Source: Bacteroidota bacterium
Lineage (GTDB): Bacteria; Bacteroidota; Bacteroidia; Flavobacteriales; Flavobacteriaceae
Direction: 5' to 3'
Length of the DNA stretch: 64,000 bases
NCBI GenBank assembly: GCA_024279425.1
Contig: JAJRRO010000059.1
Span: forward strand, 1 to 64,000
Position 1 is the first letter of the stretch, and each line of letters begins with the position of its first letter. Below, piece after piece: positions 17,924 through 27,035 of the stretch. Both the position numbers and the translations under genes were made by a program. The notes beneath the pieces are model-generated. The model ran no database searches, was not told the origin of the DNA, and saw only the letters and a program-made list of their open reading frames with translations.

Positions 17924-19114
17924 ATGAGGTTTTTACGACCTTTTATAGTTGTATTCTTAAGTACATTCTTGATGCTGTCTTGTAAAGAACATCACGAAGA
18001 ATCCATAAGACATAGTACGGTCTATTATGAGGCTGGAAGATTCGGTGGCTGGCCGGCCAATCATGGCATCTGGAGCTGGGGTGATGAGATTTTGGTAGGG
18101 TTTGCCAAAGGCTATCATAAAAACCTGGGAACGGAACGACATAATATTGATCGTGAAAAACCACAGGAGGAAATGTTTGCCCGCTCTTTGGATGGAGGGG
18201 AAACATGGCAAATCGAAGACCCTTTTAAAGATGGGGTCATCATAGCACGGGGAGCAGCCCTTCATGGTACTGAGCCGGATCCGGAAAACATGTCTCCGAT
18301 TACGAAACTAGTGGAGTCCATGGATTTCTCAAAACCAGGTTTTGCCTTGAAATTTTGGATGCTTAGTTCTGGTTCAGGTCCCTCTATTTTTTACTATTCC
18401 TACGATAAAGGACATACTTGGAAAGGACCTCATAGCCTTGAAGTCGATGGAAATGAAAAGATTGCTGCGCGAATCGATTATATGATCGAGGACAATAATA
18501 GCTGTATGGCTTTTTTGACGGCCGCTAAAAAAAATGGCCGTGAGGGGCGCGTATTTGCTACTCGAACCGATGATGGAGGTATTACCTGGCAATTGGTTTC
18601 CATGGTCGGCGAAGAACCCGAAAATGGATTTCGCATTATGCCTTCCACGGTACGCACTTCCGATACCGAACTTGTACTTACCTCACGGGTACGGGAAGAT
18701 TTAGCCGATGAGAAACTAAGCCCTTCAGAAAGAAAAAATAGTCGCTATATCGATGCTTGGCTAAGTACAGACAATGCCAAAAGTTGGGAATATCTGGGCA
18801 GACCCGTGAAAGAATTAGGAGAAGGTAATCCGCCAAGCTTAATAAAATTACAGGATGGACGATTGTGTCTAACCTATGGGTATCGCGCTGAACCCTATAG
18901 CATCCGGGCAAAAATAAGCGAGGACAATGGTAGGACATGGGAGAAGGAAATCATGCTCAGGGATGATGGCTCAGGTCGGGATGTCGGGTATGTGCGAAGT
19001 GTACAACGCCCAGATGGGAAAGTGGTTACGCTCTATTATTTTCAGGAAGGGAAAAACCCGGAAAGGTTTATAGGGTGTACGATTTGGGATCCAAATATTG
19101 AATTCAATAACTAA
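17924..19114 (+). CDS. Sialidase-fold (BNR/Asp-box) lipoprotein
   Basis: The protein has 396 residues with a lipoprotein signal ending at Cys20 (LMLSC). Five Asp-box repeats mark a six-bladed sialidase-type propeller: SLDGGETWQIE, SYDKGHTWKG, TDDGGITWQL, STDNAKSWEY and SEDNGRTWEK. The propeller starts with RFGGWPANHGIWSWGDEILVGF, where an Arg may belong to the arginine triad. Many Bacteroidota proteins of this type are not true sialidases and act on other acidic or neutral sugars. It is anchored in the envelope beside the exported oxidoreductase and is 9 bp before a hydroxyacid dehydrogenase gene, consistent with one operon. Confidence 0.82.
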   Translation: MRFLRPFIVVFLSTFLMLSCKEHHEESIRHSTVYYEAGRFGGWPANHGIWSWGDEILVGFAKGYHKNLGTERHNIDREKPQEEMFARSLDGGETWQIEDPFKDGVIIARGAALHGTEPDPENMSPITKLVESMDFSKPGFALKFWMLSSGSGPSIFYYSYDKGHTWKGPHSLEVDGNEKIAARIDYMIEDNNSCMAFLTAAKKNGREGRVFATRTDDGGITWQLVSMVGEEPENGFRIMPSTVRTSDTELVLTSRVREDLADEKLSPSERKNSRYIDAWLSTDNAKSWEYLGRPVKELGEGNPPSLIKLQDGRLCLTYGYRAEPYSIRAKISEDNGRTWEKEIMLRDDGSGRDVGYVRSVQRPDGKVVTLYYFQEGKNPERFIGCTIWDPNIEFNN

Positions 19115-19123
19115 AACTAAAAA

Positions 19124-20089
19124 ATGAAAATCGTTATTCTTGACGCATTTACACTAAACCCGGGTGACCTTAGTTGGGAAAGGTTAGAGGCTTTGGGCAA
19201 TCTTACCGTGTATGATCGCGTTGCAAACGACCATAAAAAAATTATAGAGGCCATAGGTGATGCCGAAATAGTCTTCACCAACAAAACTGCCATACCTAAA
19301 GAGGTGTTGAAACAGGCGCCAACTATAAAATTTATTGGGGTTTTGGCAACAGGATATAATATTGTTGATGTCAGCACTGCCAAAAATTTGGGTATTACCG
19401 TATCCAACGTCCCAACATACGGAACAATGGCCGTGGCTCAAATGACCCTCGCCCTACTCTTGGAAATATGCCATCATGTGGGAGACCACAATATCGCTGT
19501 TAAGCAAGGGGAATGGACGAAGAGCAAGGATTTTTGTTTCTGGAATTACCCTTTGGTCGAATTGGAAGGCAAAACCATGGGAATTATAGGGTTTGGTCGC
19601 ATAGGCCAGGTAACTGCTAAAATGGCCCAGGCATTTGGAATGCAAATTTTGGCCTTAGGCAGTCGCAAAAGACCAGAACTGGAAACCAGTACTTGTAAAT
19701 ATGTTGATTTGGACGAGCTTTTTAGAAAGTCCGATGTAATTAGCCTGCACTGTCCTTTAACGGACGATACTGAGGGAATCATTAACACAGCGAACATTTC
19801 AAAAATGAAAGATGGAGTGATGATCATCAATACTTCACGGGGGCAATTAGTTGTTGAAAAAGATTTAAAAGAGGCATTGAGCAATGGTAAAGTAGCCGCC
19901 GCTGCCGTCGACGTGGTTTCCAAAGAGCCCATAGATAAAGACAATGAATTGTTAAAAGCAAAAGACTGTATTATCACACCTCATATCTCCTGGGCCCCTA
20001 AAGAATCAAGGGAACGGTTGATGAATACTGCAATCGGAAATCTTGAGGCCTTTTTGAAAGGTAGTCCAAAGAATGTCGTAAACGGTTGA
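19124..20089 (+). CDS. D-isomer-specific 2-hydroxyacid dehydrogenase
   Basis: This 321-residue cytoplasmic enzyme has the Rossmann loop GKTMGIIGFGRIGQVTAK at about residue 147 and the catalytic set typical of the family: Arg in NTSRGQLV, Glu in VSKEP and His in ITPHISWAP. It reduces 2-keto acids to D-2-hydroxyacids, or the reverse. The closest known groups are hydroxypyruvate/glycerate dehydrogenases. In this operon it may reduce or oxidise the keto-acid released by the RraA-like enzyme. A link to the nickel-pincer genes at 28.7 kb (D/L-hydroxyacid racemisation) is possible but only positional. Confidence 0.92.
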   Translation: MKIVILDAFTLNPGDLSWERLEALGNLTVYDRVANDHKKIIEAIGDAEIVFTNKTAIPKEVLKQAPTIKFIGVLATGYNIVDVSTAKNLGITVSNVPTYGTMAVAQMTLALLLEICHHVGDHNIAVKQGEWTKSKDFCFWNYPLVELEGKTMGIIGFGRIGQVTAKMAQAFGMQILALGSRKRPELETSTCKYVDLDELFRKSDVISLHCPLTDDTEGIINTANISKMKDGVMIINTSRGQLVVEKDLKEALSNGKVAAAAVDVVSKEPIDKDNELLKAKDCIITPHISWAPKESRERLMNTAIGNLEAFLKGSPKNVVNG

Positions 20090-20232
20090 TCAAAATACAC
20101 AACAATTGTTTTATGGTGAAGCCCAGAAAATGAAAAAGGAGTAGAGGGTAGGATAAATGAATGCAGGAGGCATACTTTTGGGTTTGTTGTCATCAACTTT
20201 TAGGAAAGACGACAGTTTTCATAACATTATCA

Positions 20233-20406
20233 GAGGCTGTTTTGAAATATGTGATTAGTCCCGATGGCTCTATCGGGATTACAGGCTATTTTTGAGGAAA
20301 AACGAGGCTGAATTTTTAAGCATAGCAGGGCTACGGTTCAAAATTTTAACGAAGTTGTGTGCAAAAAGGGACATAATAAAATAATCGACATATTCAAAAC
20401 AGCCTC
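20233..20406. mobile_element. MITE-like element, 174 bp
   Basis: The ends are inverted repeats starting GAGGCTGTTTTGA and continuing for 19-20 bases with one indel; the right end is read from 20406 leftwards. The element is bounded by a TCA trinucleotide on both sides (20230-20232 and 20407-20409), which fits a short target duplication. Inside, TCCCGAT-6-ATCGGGA (20259-20278) forms a hairpin. GAGGCTGT ends are known from IS1182-like elements of Bacteroidota, so this is probably a non-autonomous derivative. It ends 20 bp before the next start codon. There is no coding capacity. Confidence 0.65.
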
Positions 20407-20425
20407 TCAATTGAGAATTTTTTTT

Positions 20426-21994
20426 ATGAAGAATTTGGCTCTATTATTCTTAGGTATATGTTTGTTTATTTCATGTTCAGAAAAAAGGAAATACAACAAA
20501 ACAGAACATGACGAAATACCTGCTTCAGACCTTTCTGGAAATGAGCTGGCCGCTGTACATTGTGCAAGATGCCACATCTTTGTGAGCCCTAATATGTTGC
20601 CAAAATCGATTTGGAAGAACGATGTGCTTCCCTCCATGGGGCATCGATTGGGTATATTCGAGGAGAATCACCTGCCAGATAGTCTATTTATTGGAGGTGC
20701 TTCAATTATCAAAGCCGCAAATATCTATCCTGAGAAGCCTGTTTTAGCTTTAGCGGATTGGACCAAAATAGTGGATTATTATGTTAAGAATGCACCTGAT
20801 TCCATAGTATCACCTCAGCGGGGTGAAAAAATAAATGCTGGCCTAAAACATTTTAGATATAGAAAACCCTTTTTTTCAGAGGGGCTTCCACTTACCACGA
20901 TGATTAAAATACTACCGGACAATCGGGGTATTGTTTATAGTGACGCAAAACGCAATGTCAACAATTTGACTTTCCTTACCCCAGAACTAAAAAAGAACTA
21001 CCAACTACGATTAGAAACAACCCCGATCCATTATTATGAGAAATCGGATACCATCTATTTAACAACAATTGGGGCAAGTACATTTCCACATGATACCTCG
21101 GACGGAATACTCCACAAAGTATTTAAAAAAGGAGTTGGGAAAATCCCCAATACCGCAAATGCAAGTATTCCAGGTCTTCAAAGACCAGCATTTATGGCCT
21201 ATGGCGATTTAAGTAATGATGGGCTTGAAGACATAGTTGCCTGCGAATATGGAAATCTTACCGGTCAACTGGTAGTGTATAACAATACGGGGGGGAATAC
21301 CTATTCCAAAAAAATATTGCGCAGCAAACCAGGGGCTATAACAGCCATAATAAAGGATTTCAATGCTGATGGTTTTAAGGATATCCTCGCACTAATGGCC
21401 CAAGGTGATGAGGGTATTTTCTTGTATGAAAATAACGATGGCTACTTCACTGAGAGAAAACTACTGGCCTTTTCACCCTTGAACGGGTCTCAATATATAG
21501 AACTGGCCGATTTTAATGGAGATGGTTTTGAGGATATCATATATGTCTGTGGGGACAATGCAGATCGAACCCCAATACTAAAGGATTATCATGGTGTTTA
21601 TATTTACCTGAATGATGGTAAATTCAACTTTGAGCAATCCTATTTTTATCAACTCAATGGAGCCTATAAGGCTATACCTCGGGATTATGACCTGGACGGG
21701 GATTTGGATATAGCGGCCATTTCATTTTTCCCTGATTATTATAATAATCCCGGAGAAAGCTTTGTTTATTTGGAAAATAAGGGGAATTTGGAATTTGTTG
21801 ATTATTCATTTCCTGAAGCAACAGATGGAAGGTGGATGGTAATGGACGCCGGTGATATGGATGCCGATGGTGATATTGATTTAGCACTGGGTTCTTTTGT
21901 TTACTTTAAGGCAAAAGGAGATACAACAGGCTTAGGAAAAAGATGGTTATCGACCGGGCCATCACTTATCGTACTTGAAAATACCATTCGCTAA
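20426..21994 (+). CDS. Lipoprotein with cytochrome c-like motif and FG-GAP/VCBS repeats
   Basis: The protein has about 522 residues. The lipoprotein signal ends at Cys17 (LFISC). A single CARCH haem-binding motif (about residue 47) is followed by a short cytochrome c-like helix region. The rest is an FG-GAP/VCBS propeller with calcium-type loops (DLSNDGLEDIV, DFNADGFKDIL, DFNGDGFEDII, DYDLDGDLDIA, DMDADGDIDLA). Such fusions are common in marine Bacteroidota and Planctomycetota and may pass electrons from exported Gfo/Idh oxidoreductases, which flank this gene. ATG 20426 is the only start giving a signal peptide; a longer frame would begin inside the MITE-like element. Confidence 0.83.
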   Translation: MKNLALLFLGICLFISCSEKRKYNKTEHDEIPASDLSGNELAAVHCARCHIFVSPNMLPKSIWKNDVLPSMGHRLGIFEENHLPDSLFIGGASIIKAANIYPEKPVLALADWTKIVDYYVKNAPDSIVSPQRGEKINAGLKHFRYRKPFFSEGLPLTTMIKILPDNRGIVYSDAKRNVNNLTFLTPELKKNYQLRLETTPIHYYEKSDTIYLTTIGASTFPHDTSDGILHKVFKKGVGKIPNTANASIPGLQRPAFMAYGDLSNDGLEDIVACEYGNLTGQLVVYNNTGGNTYSKKILRSKPGAITAIIKDFNADGFKDILALMAQGDEGIFLYENNDGYFTERKLLAFSPLNGSQYIELADFNGDGFEDIIYVCGDNADRTPILKDYHGVYIYLNDGKFNFEQSYFYQLNGAYKAIPRDYDLDGDLDIAAISFFPDYYNNPGESFVYLENKGNLEFVDYSFPEATDGRWMVMDAGDMDADGDIDLALGSFVYFKAKGDTTGLGKRWLSTGPSLIVLENTIR

Positions 21995-22129
21995 TGAATG
22001 GCGCCAAAAAGGAAATTGCCAAAAATAAAGGCACATTTTTCATACGTCCGTGAACGGGCTTTATTTAAAAAAATGAACTAAATGCATAAAAGCAAAGGAG
22101 CGGATGGCTATAAGTATTAACTTTAGAAA

Positions 22130-22157
22130 TTAGAGCCGATTTTAAAACAGGCTCTAA
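22130..22157. repeat. Perfect inverted repeat TTAGAGCC/GGCTCTAA
   Basis: Eight-base arms (22130-22137 and 22150-22157) enclose 12 bases, 33 bp before the start of the next gene. Read on the minus strand, AGAGCCTGTTTTAAAA resembles the end of the MITE-like element at 20233 and the AGAGCCTGTTTAAA string near 39792, so it may be a residual element end. A transcription terminator or operator are alternatives. Confidence 0.4.
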
Positions 22158-22190
22158 AATCACCATAGAAAACAATTAAACTTTATACAC

Positions 22191-23543
22191 ATGAAAAATG
22201 TATCACGTAGAACATTCTTAAAATCAACTTCAACAGTCGCGGCAGGAACGTTGATACTTCCTAACCTGCTCAGTTTCTCCCCAAACAACAAACTCAATAT
22301 TGCCGTTATTGGGGTAGGCGGGCGAGGAAGGGCCAACTGGAGCAGGGTTCCCGAAGAGAATATTGTGGCCATGTGCGATGTAGACGATAAACGAGCCGCA
22401 GATGGATACAACCAATATCCGAAAGCAAAAAAATATAAGGATTTTAGGAAAATGTTCGATGAGATGGCCAATCAAATTGATGCGGTCATAATCTCAACCC
22501 CAGATCATACACACTTTGCAGCTACCATGGCAGCAATGCAATTGGGAAAACATGTTTACGTTGAAAAACCTTTAGCACATAATATCTGGCAATTACGAAC
22601 TTTAAAAAAAGCCGCCAAACACTATGGTATCGTCTCCCAAATGGGTAATCAAGGGCATACCACCAACGGCATCCGACTGATAAAAGAATGGTACGATGCC
22701 GGAGTATTGGGGCAAGTAAAAGAAGTACATGCATGGGGTGGTAAAATTAATTTTAAACCCGGGGGGTATTTTACAAAACCTAATAGTTTCCCTCCCGAAG
22801 CACATAAGGTTCCGGAACACTTAGACTGGGACTTATGGCTAGGTTCTGCCACTAATAGACCTTTCAACACTGCCTATGCTCCCAAATCATGGAGAGGATT
22901 CTACGATTTTGGAAACGGAATGCTGGGCGATTGGGCCTGTCATACCCTTGATGGGCCATTCTGGGCCTTGGACCTGGGCATGCCCCATACCGTTGAAGGG
23001 ATAGTGCCAAACCCCGTATCTGACCACAGTTTTATGTCCGCTGAATCTGTTATTACATACAAATTTGGCAAACGTGGCACTAAATCATCTGTAAAATTAG
23101 TGTGGCACGAAGGTGGTTCAAAACCAAAAATCAGACCTGAATGGGGAATCAAAGAGTTACCCAATTCTGGTATGGTCATGGTCGGGAAAAAGAAGACCTT
23201 AATCACAGGAGGAAGACCAAACAACCCTAAATTGATGGTCTCCGATGAAGAATGGCAGGAATTTTTAAAAAATGCCCCTGAAAAAACCATAAAAAGAGTT
23301 GGGGAAGAGCAACCGCAACAAGAATGGATACAAGCCATAAAGAACAATACCCTCCCAGGATCTAATTTTGACTATGCCGCGGATTTGACCGAAATGGCAC
23401 TGATCGGTGTAATGGCACAAAGGTTTGGAGCAAAACTCAAATACAATGCTAAAAAAATGAAAGTAACCAATCGACCTGACCTGGATGCGTATATCAAGGA
23501 GCCTGTTCGAGAAGGATGGTCCTATGGCGAAGAGCTATGGTAG
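22191..23543 (+). CDS. Tat-exported Gfo/Idh/MocA-type oxidoreductase
   Basis: The protein has 450 residues. It has a Tat-like signal (SRRTFLKSTSTVAAG), an N-terminal Rossmann domain with a full NAD loop (AVIGVGGRGRANW), the HVYVEKPLAHN motif (Lys as the usual catalytic or substrate-binding residue) and a long C-terminal half with GMLGDWACHTLDGPFWALDLG, typical of the exported Bacteroidota group. It probably oxidises or rearranges sugar residues (for example retaining hydrolysis by an oxidation-reduction cycle) with bound NAD. Its C-terminal codons lie about 45 bp before the next start, so read-through transcription is likely. Confidence 0.9.
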   Translation: MKNVSRRTFLKSTSTVAAGTLILPNLLSFSPNNKLNIAVIGVGGRGRANWSRVPEENIVAMCDVDDKRAADGYNQYPKAKKYKDFRKMFDEMANQIDAVIISTPDHTHFAATMAAMQLGKHVYVEKPLAHNIWQLRTLKKAAKHYGIVSQMGNQGHTTNGIRLIKEWYDAGVLGQVKEVHAWGGKINFKPGGYFTKPNSFPPEAHKVPEHLDWDLWLGSATNRPFNTAYAPKSWRGFYDFGNGMLGDWACHTLDGPFWALDLGMPHTVEGIVPNPVSDHSFMSAESVITYKFGKRGTKSSVKLVWHEGGSKPKIRPEWGIKELPNSGMVMVGKKKTLITGGRPNNPKLMVSDEEWQEFLKNAPEKTIKRVGEEQPQQEWIQAIKNNTLPGSNFDYAADLTEMALIGVMAQRFGAKLKYNAKKMKVTNRPDLDAYIKEPVREGWSYGEELW

Positions 23544-23587
23544 GGAATTGTGTTCATAGGGTAAGCTCGTATTTCCATAGGAGAAAA

Positions 23588-24544
23588 ATGTATTTTATTC
23601 TCATCGGTCTAACGTGTTTACCCCATTTGTTTTTTGCCCAGAACAATACCTCTTATGATAATCAAATTATCAATTTACTGGATAAAACGAACGCTTCGCC
23701 AATCTCAATTGATTTTCAAAACGATTTGGAAGTCAATAACAGTGGTGGACACCTACAGGGTGTCCAATATTACAATTACGGCCAGAGCGATTATTACGTT
23801 CTCTCAGGAAGCTCTAATTCCCACTCCTATTTTTCCGTCTTAAAAGCCGCAGAAAAAAACAGGGTTATTTCTGTCAATAAAATACTTGACAAGCCTTTCA
23901 AACATGCTGGTGGTTTTCAGATTTACAAAAATTTAATGGCCATTGGTATTGAAGACAACGATACAAAAGACAAATCAAAGGTGATTATTTATGCTTTGGG
24001 AAATATCGAAAAAGAAATTCCCGAGCCTCTCATGATCATAGAGAGGTCTGGACCCATAAAAAGGGCTACAGCAGGATGTGTTGCTATAACACAGATTGAG
24101 GATTATGTTTTGGTAGTCGTTGGAGATTGGGATACCAAGAACCTGGATTTTTATAGAATCGAGAAGAAAAAATTAGGTAAATATGGAGAAGCCTTTGAAT
24201 TGATATTTTCAACGGAAACAAAAAACATGGATACGTCTAAATGGGTAGATAATTCATGGTTATCCTATCAAAACCTAAATTTCATTAAGGATTCTTCGGG
24301 TAACCTATACCTTGCTGGAATGACGTCTAATTCAAAAAAAAATATCCTAGATCTTTTTAAAGTTCAAACGGACGACCTCAATGAGTTTGAATTGATAAAG
24401 GTTTATTCAAAGAAATTAGCTCTAGATAAATACTCAAATTTTCGATGGGGTTCTGGGGTATATCTTTCCAATGACCACGGAATTCAAATTATTTCCAGCG
24501 GGTCACATATTCAAAAAGAATTTGGGATTTATAAGTATCAATGA
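23588..24544 (+). CDS. Secreted protein of unknown function, propeller-like
   Basis: The protein has about 318 residues with a signal peptide ending near LFFAQNN. It is rich in beta-strands with repeated blocks (QYYNYGQSDYYVLSG, GGFQIYKNLMAIG, YVLVVVGDWD, YLAGMTSNS), which suggests a small propeller. I recognise no catalytic motif or family. The start at 23588 is chosen because it opens the signal peptide; the frame is open back to 23516 but overlaps the oxidoreductase. It follows the oxidoreductase closely and may bind the same glycan. The next 220 bp (24545-24765) hold no convincing gene. Confidence 0.6.
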   Translation: MYFILIGLTCLPHLFFAQNNTSYDNQIINLLDKTNASPISIDFQNDLEVNNSGGHLQGVQYYNYGQSDYYVLSGSSNSHSYFSVLKAAEKNRVISVNKILDKPFKHAGGFQIYKNLMAIGIEDNDTKDKSKVIIYALGNIEKEIPEPLMIIERSGPIKRATAGCVAITQIEDYVLVVVGDWDTKNLDFYRIEKKKLGKYGEAFELIFSTETKNMDTSKWVDNSWLSYQNLNFIKDSSGNLYLAGMTSNSKKNILDLFKVQTDDLNEFELIKVYSKKLALDKYSNFRWGSGVYLSNDHGIQIISSGSHIQKEFGIYKYQ

Positions 24545-24765
24545 ACGTGTTCAAATAATTACACAGACTCTTGCTAAGAAGCGCCTTAAAAAAGGTTTTT
24601 TGAGTTATAATCGATTATCAAAAAATAGTTTTGACCAGGTAGACCTTTATCGAAGATCTCAGGCTTTATTTCCCAATTTCAAAGGGGTCTATTCGTATAT
24701 TTTTGTTTAAATTTATCCTTTATAACTTCAATGACCAAGAACGCACCCTCATTAAATAAATCATC

Positions 24766-25842
24766 ATGAAATTAAAAGTATGTGTTGCCCTATTATTCCT
24801 AATAACATTAAATTCTTGCTTTTCCTCAAAGACAATCTCGGATCAACCGAAAACGGAAAATATGGTCACCGAAATAAGTTCAATTACGAATAAGGCCCCA
24901 TACGACCCAAGACCTGGAATGACTGAGCTTCGTAAAGAAAATGAACAAAAAAGATCCAATGGGAAAGTAAAATTGAAAAAGCCAATGCATTTTTTAGTGT
25001 TTGGTGATTCAAAAGGCAGTGACCGTTTACCTGATGTATTGAAAAGGGCTGATGTATTAACACCTCAATTTTGTTTGACTACTGCCGATTTGGTAAATAA
25101 GGGTGCGGGAGCGCCAGGTGAAGAACTGTATAAAGATCTTGATACGGATGCAGGTTGGTTTTTTAGAAAATATCCGACATGGCCCACCCTGGGCAACCAT
25201 GAAGTCTCTGGTCCCAAGGAAAATTCAGGCAAAGAGAATTATGCCTCAGGGGTTAGGAATTTTGGCGATTTCTTTGGATTAAAAGACCCTCTTTATAGTT
25301 TCTCGTATGGCAATGCACACTTTATCGCGTTGGATTGGATAAAAGCTTCGGAAAGTCCAGAACGTTTGGCTTGGCTCGAAAAAGAACTAAAATCAGCCCA
25401 AGGCAAACACATCTTTGTATTTAAGCACAGGCCATATTATACGGTAGGAAATAAAAGCTATAATGATGTCGAAGGTAAAAGTACCGTAATCACCAGATTA
25501 TTTACAAAATATAAAGTCACTGCTGTATTCTCAGGTCATGACCATCTATATTACAGAACGCTTAGGGATGGTGTCAACTACATCGTTTCAGCCGGCGCAG
25601 GTGCGAGTATTTATCAGTTGAAAAGACAAGGGGATGCTATCGAGGGCGATTCCTATTATGGCCGCAAAGTTGGAGATAAGTATGAATATTTGTTCCATCC
25701 CGCTAAAGGGGAAGAGGTAAGCTTTGATGAAGCTATGTATTTTGTCCTTTCTGTTACGGTTGATAACGAAAAAGTCTCTTTTGAAATGATTGATACAGAG
25801 GGAAAGACCTGGGACAAGTTTACGTTTAAATCAGACCTATAG
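24766..25842 (+). CDS. Metallophosphoesterase lipoprotein
   Basis: The protein has 358 residues with a lipoprotein signal ending at Cys18 (LNSC). The calcineurin-like core is complete apart from the first His: FLVFGDSKGS, TTADLVNKG, LGNHEVSG (GNHE type), FKHRPYY and FSGHDHLYYR. The GNHE variant is shared with purple acid phosphatase-like and nucleotidase-like members. It should act in the envelope on a phosphoester or nucleotide-like substrate. It is the third protein of this superfamily in the window (with 4957 and 11096), all predicted to be exported. It ends the 14.6-25.8 kb series. Confidence 0.87.
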   Translation: MKLKVCVALLFLITLNSCFSSKTISDQPKTENMVTEISSITNKAPYDPRPGMTELRKENEQKRSNGKVKLKKPMHFLVFGDSKGSDRLPDVLKRADVLTPQFCLTTADLVNKGAGAPGEELYKDLDTDAGWFFRKYPTWPTLGNHEVSGPKENSGKENYASGVRNFGDFFGLKDPLYSFSYGNAHFIALDWIKASESPERLAWLEKELKSAQGKHIFVFKHRPYYTVGNKSYNDVEGKSTVITRLFTKYKVTAVFSGHDHLYYRTLRDGVNYIVSAGAGASIYQLKRQGDAIEGDSYYGRKVGDKYEYLFHPAKGEEVSFDEAMYFVLSVTVDNEKVSFEMIDTEGKTWDKFTFKSDL

Positions 25843-25981
25843 CCTGCTTTCGGTTTTTGGAAATCGATTGCCATGCTATATGTTGATTGATTGTATTCTT
25901 CTTATGATACACTCTTATTTAACTTGAGTTCGACATAGTAAATGTTGTCTTGTACTGAATATCAATTGATTATTAATTTGT

Positions 25982-26055
25982 TGTCAGGTTGAGCGCAGTC
26001 GAAACCTATTAAAGTGTCGTAATTTAAGGACCTTTCGACTGCGCTCAAGGTGACA
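25982..26055. repeat. Long imperfect palindrome, flavobacterial intergenic repeat
   Basis: Arms 25982-26006 and 26031-26055 pair over about 21 of 25 positions around the core TTGAGCGCAGTCGAAA, with a 24-base loop. I know this GAGCGCAGTCGAA core as a frequent intergenic repeat in genomes of Flavobacteriia. It probably folds as a hairpin in RNA or DNA. It lies in the 380-bp gap between the lipoprotein and the ceramidase remnant, which otherwise holds nothing coding. Confidence 0.65.
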
Positions 26056-26221
26056 GATGCCTATTTTATTGACAAAGAGGTGTTTGAAATCGATTAACTT
26101 ATATCGAACTCACGTTATCTAAGGAAAGGCATAGTTTTGTTCAGTCTTGTGCAACCTTTCAAAAACCTGTGACAACCGAACTTCTTATCCTAGGTAAATG
26201 TAATAGTTTGCTAGATGGTAA

Positions 26222-27035
26222 TTAATCGGTTAAAGGCAGGGAAGTATTTAACATTCCGTCAACAATGACTTTTCCCAATCCGTCTCCATAAAAACTTACG
26301 CTAGACTCGTATCCTTCGCCATTGTTATATTGATCAGCGCTCAGAATATAGCTGATCCATTCGTTGGCGAGCCCACCAATGGTAGGGTGTTCAATTCCCT
26401 TTGCTTTTAGTTGTTTTTTAATTTTTAAACCCAATCCTGCTGCCAATTCGCCAGGTGCCCCGACCATTAGAAGATCTCCGAGCCTCAAGGCACAAATATG
26501 TATTTTCCGGACTCATAACACCCAAAACAACATCCAAAACTTCTGGTGTAAGCTTGTATTCCTCACCTCCAGTTTCCATAAAGGAGGGATGCACTTTACG
26601 CTTTGGTAAATCCACTACAAAATGATTATATTCAAATTTCACTTTTGATCTGGTCCTTGTGTTTTGATAAATCCTTAAAGCTTTTATGGCCACTTCCCTT
26701 CCATAGACCTCAGCTTTTTCATAATGGCTGGAACCACCGCCCTGCCCTATTGGGGATTGATCTCCTTCAGCACCATTGTAATACATAACCGTTATTCCAT
26801 TCCCAATCCATTGCTCAAGTTCCCGTTGCATAAAACCAGGCCACCCTCCTGACACCATCATATCTTCTCCGCTCATAAATGTCGGATGGGCTGTCCAATT
26901 CACAAGAACGGTCATTGGTGCACCGTTTTCATAATCAATGCGGGTAAGGGTAAGTTCATTATCCACCTCTGGATCTCCACGTCTATTTCGATTCATATTA
27001 GGGATTAGAATACTGGGTCTGGACCCCTGCACCAC
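26222..27035 (-). pseudogene. Neutral/alkaline ceramidase-like pseudogene (N-terminus lost, frameshifted)
   Basis: Two frames together give about 270 residues of a neutral ceramidase-like protein. The first (27035 to about 26490) has LVNWTAHPTFMSGEDMMVSGG and YYNGAEGDQSP. The second (about 26488 to 26222) has RLGDLLMVGAPGELAAGLG and ends normally (NTSLPLTD). The frame change falls at 26488-26500, where a single missing base would restore LCALRLGDLL. The N-terminal half is absent: the reading frame runs at 27000-27035 into the 5' end of the opposite, also truncated, gene. Ceramidase-like proteins hydrolyse N-acyl links of sphingolipids and related amides. This copy should be inactive unless the frameshift is a sequencing error. 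Confidence 0.7.

Noticed and set aside
24471-24710. 79-codon frame after the secreted propeller-like protein
   Set aside because: It overlaps the end of a better-supported gene and has no signal, motif or family resemblance.
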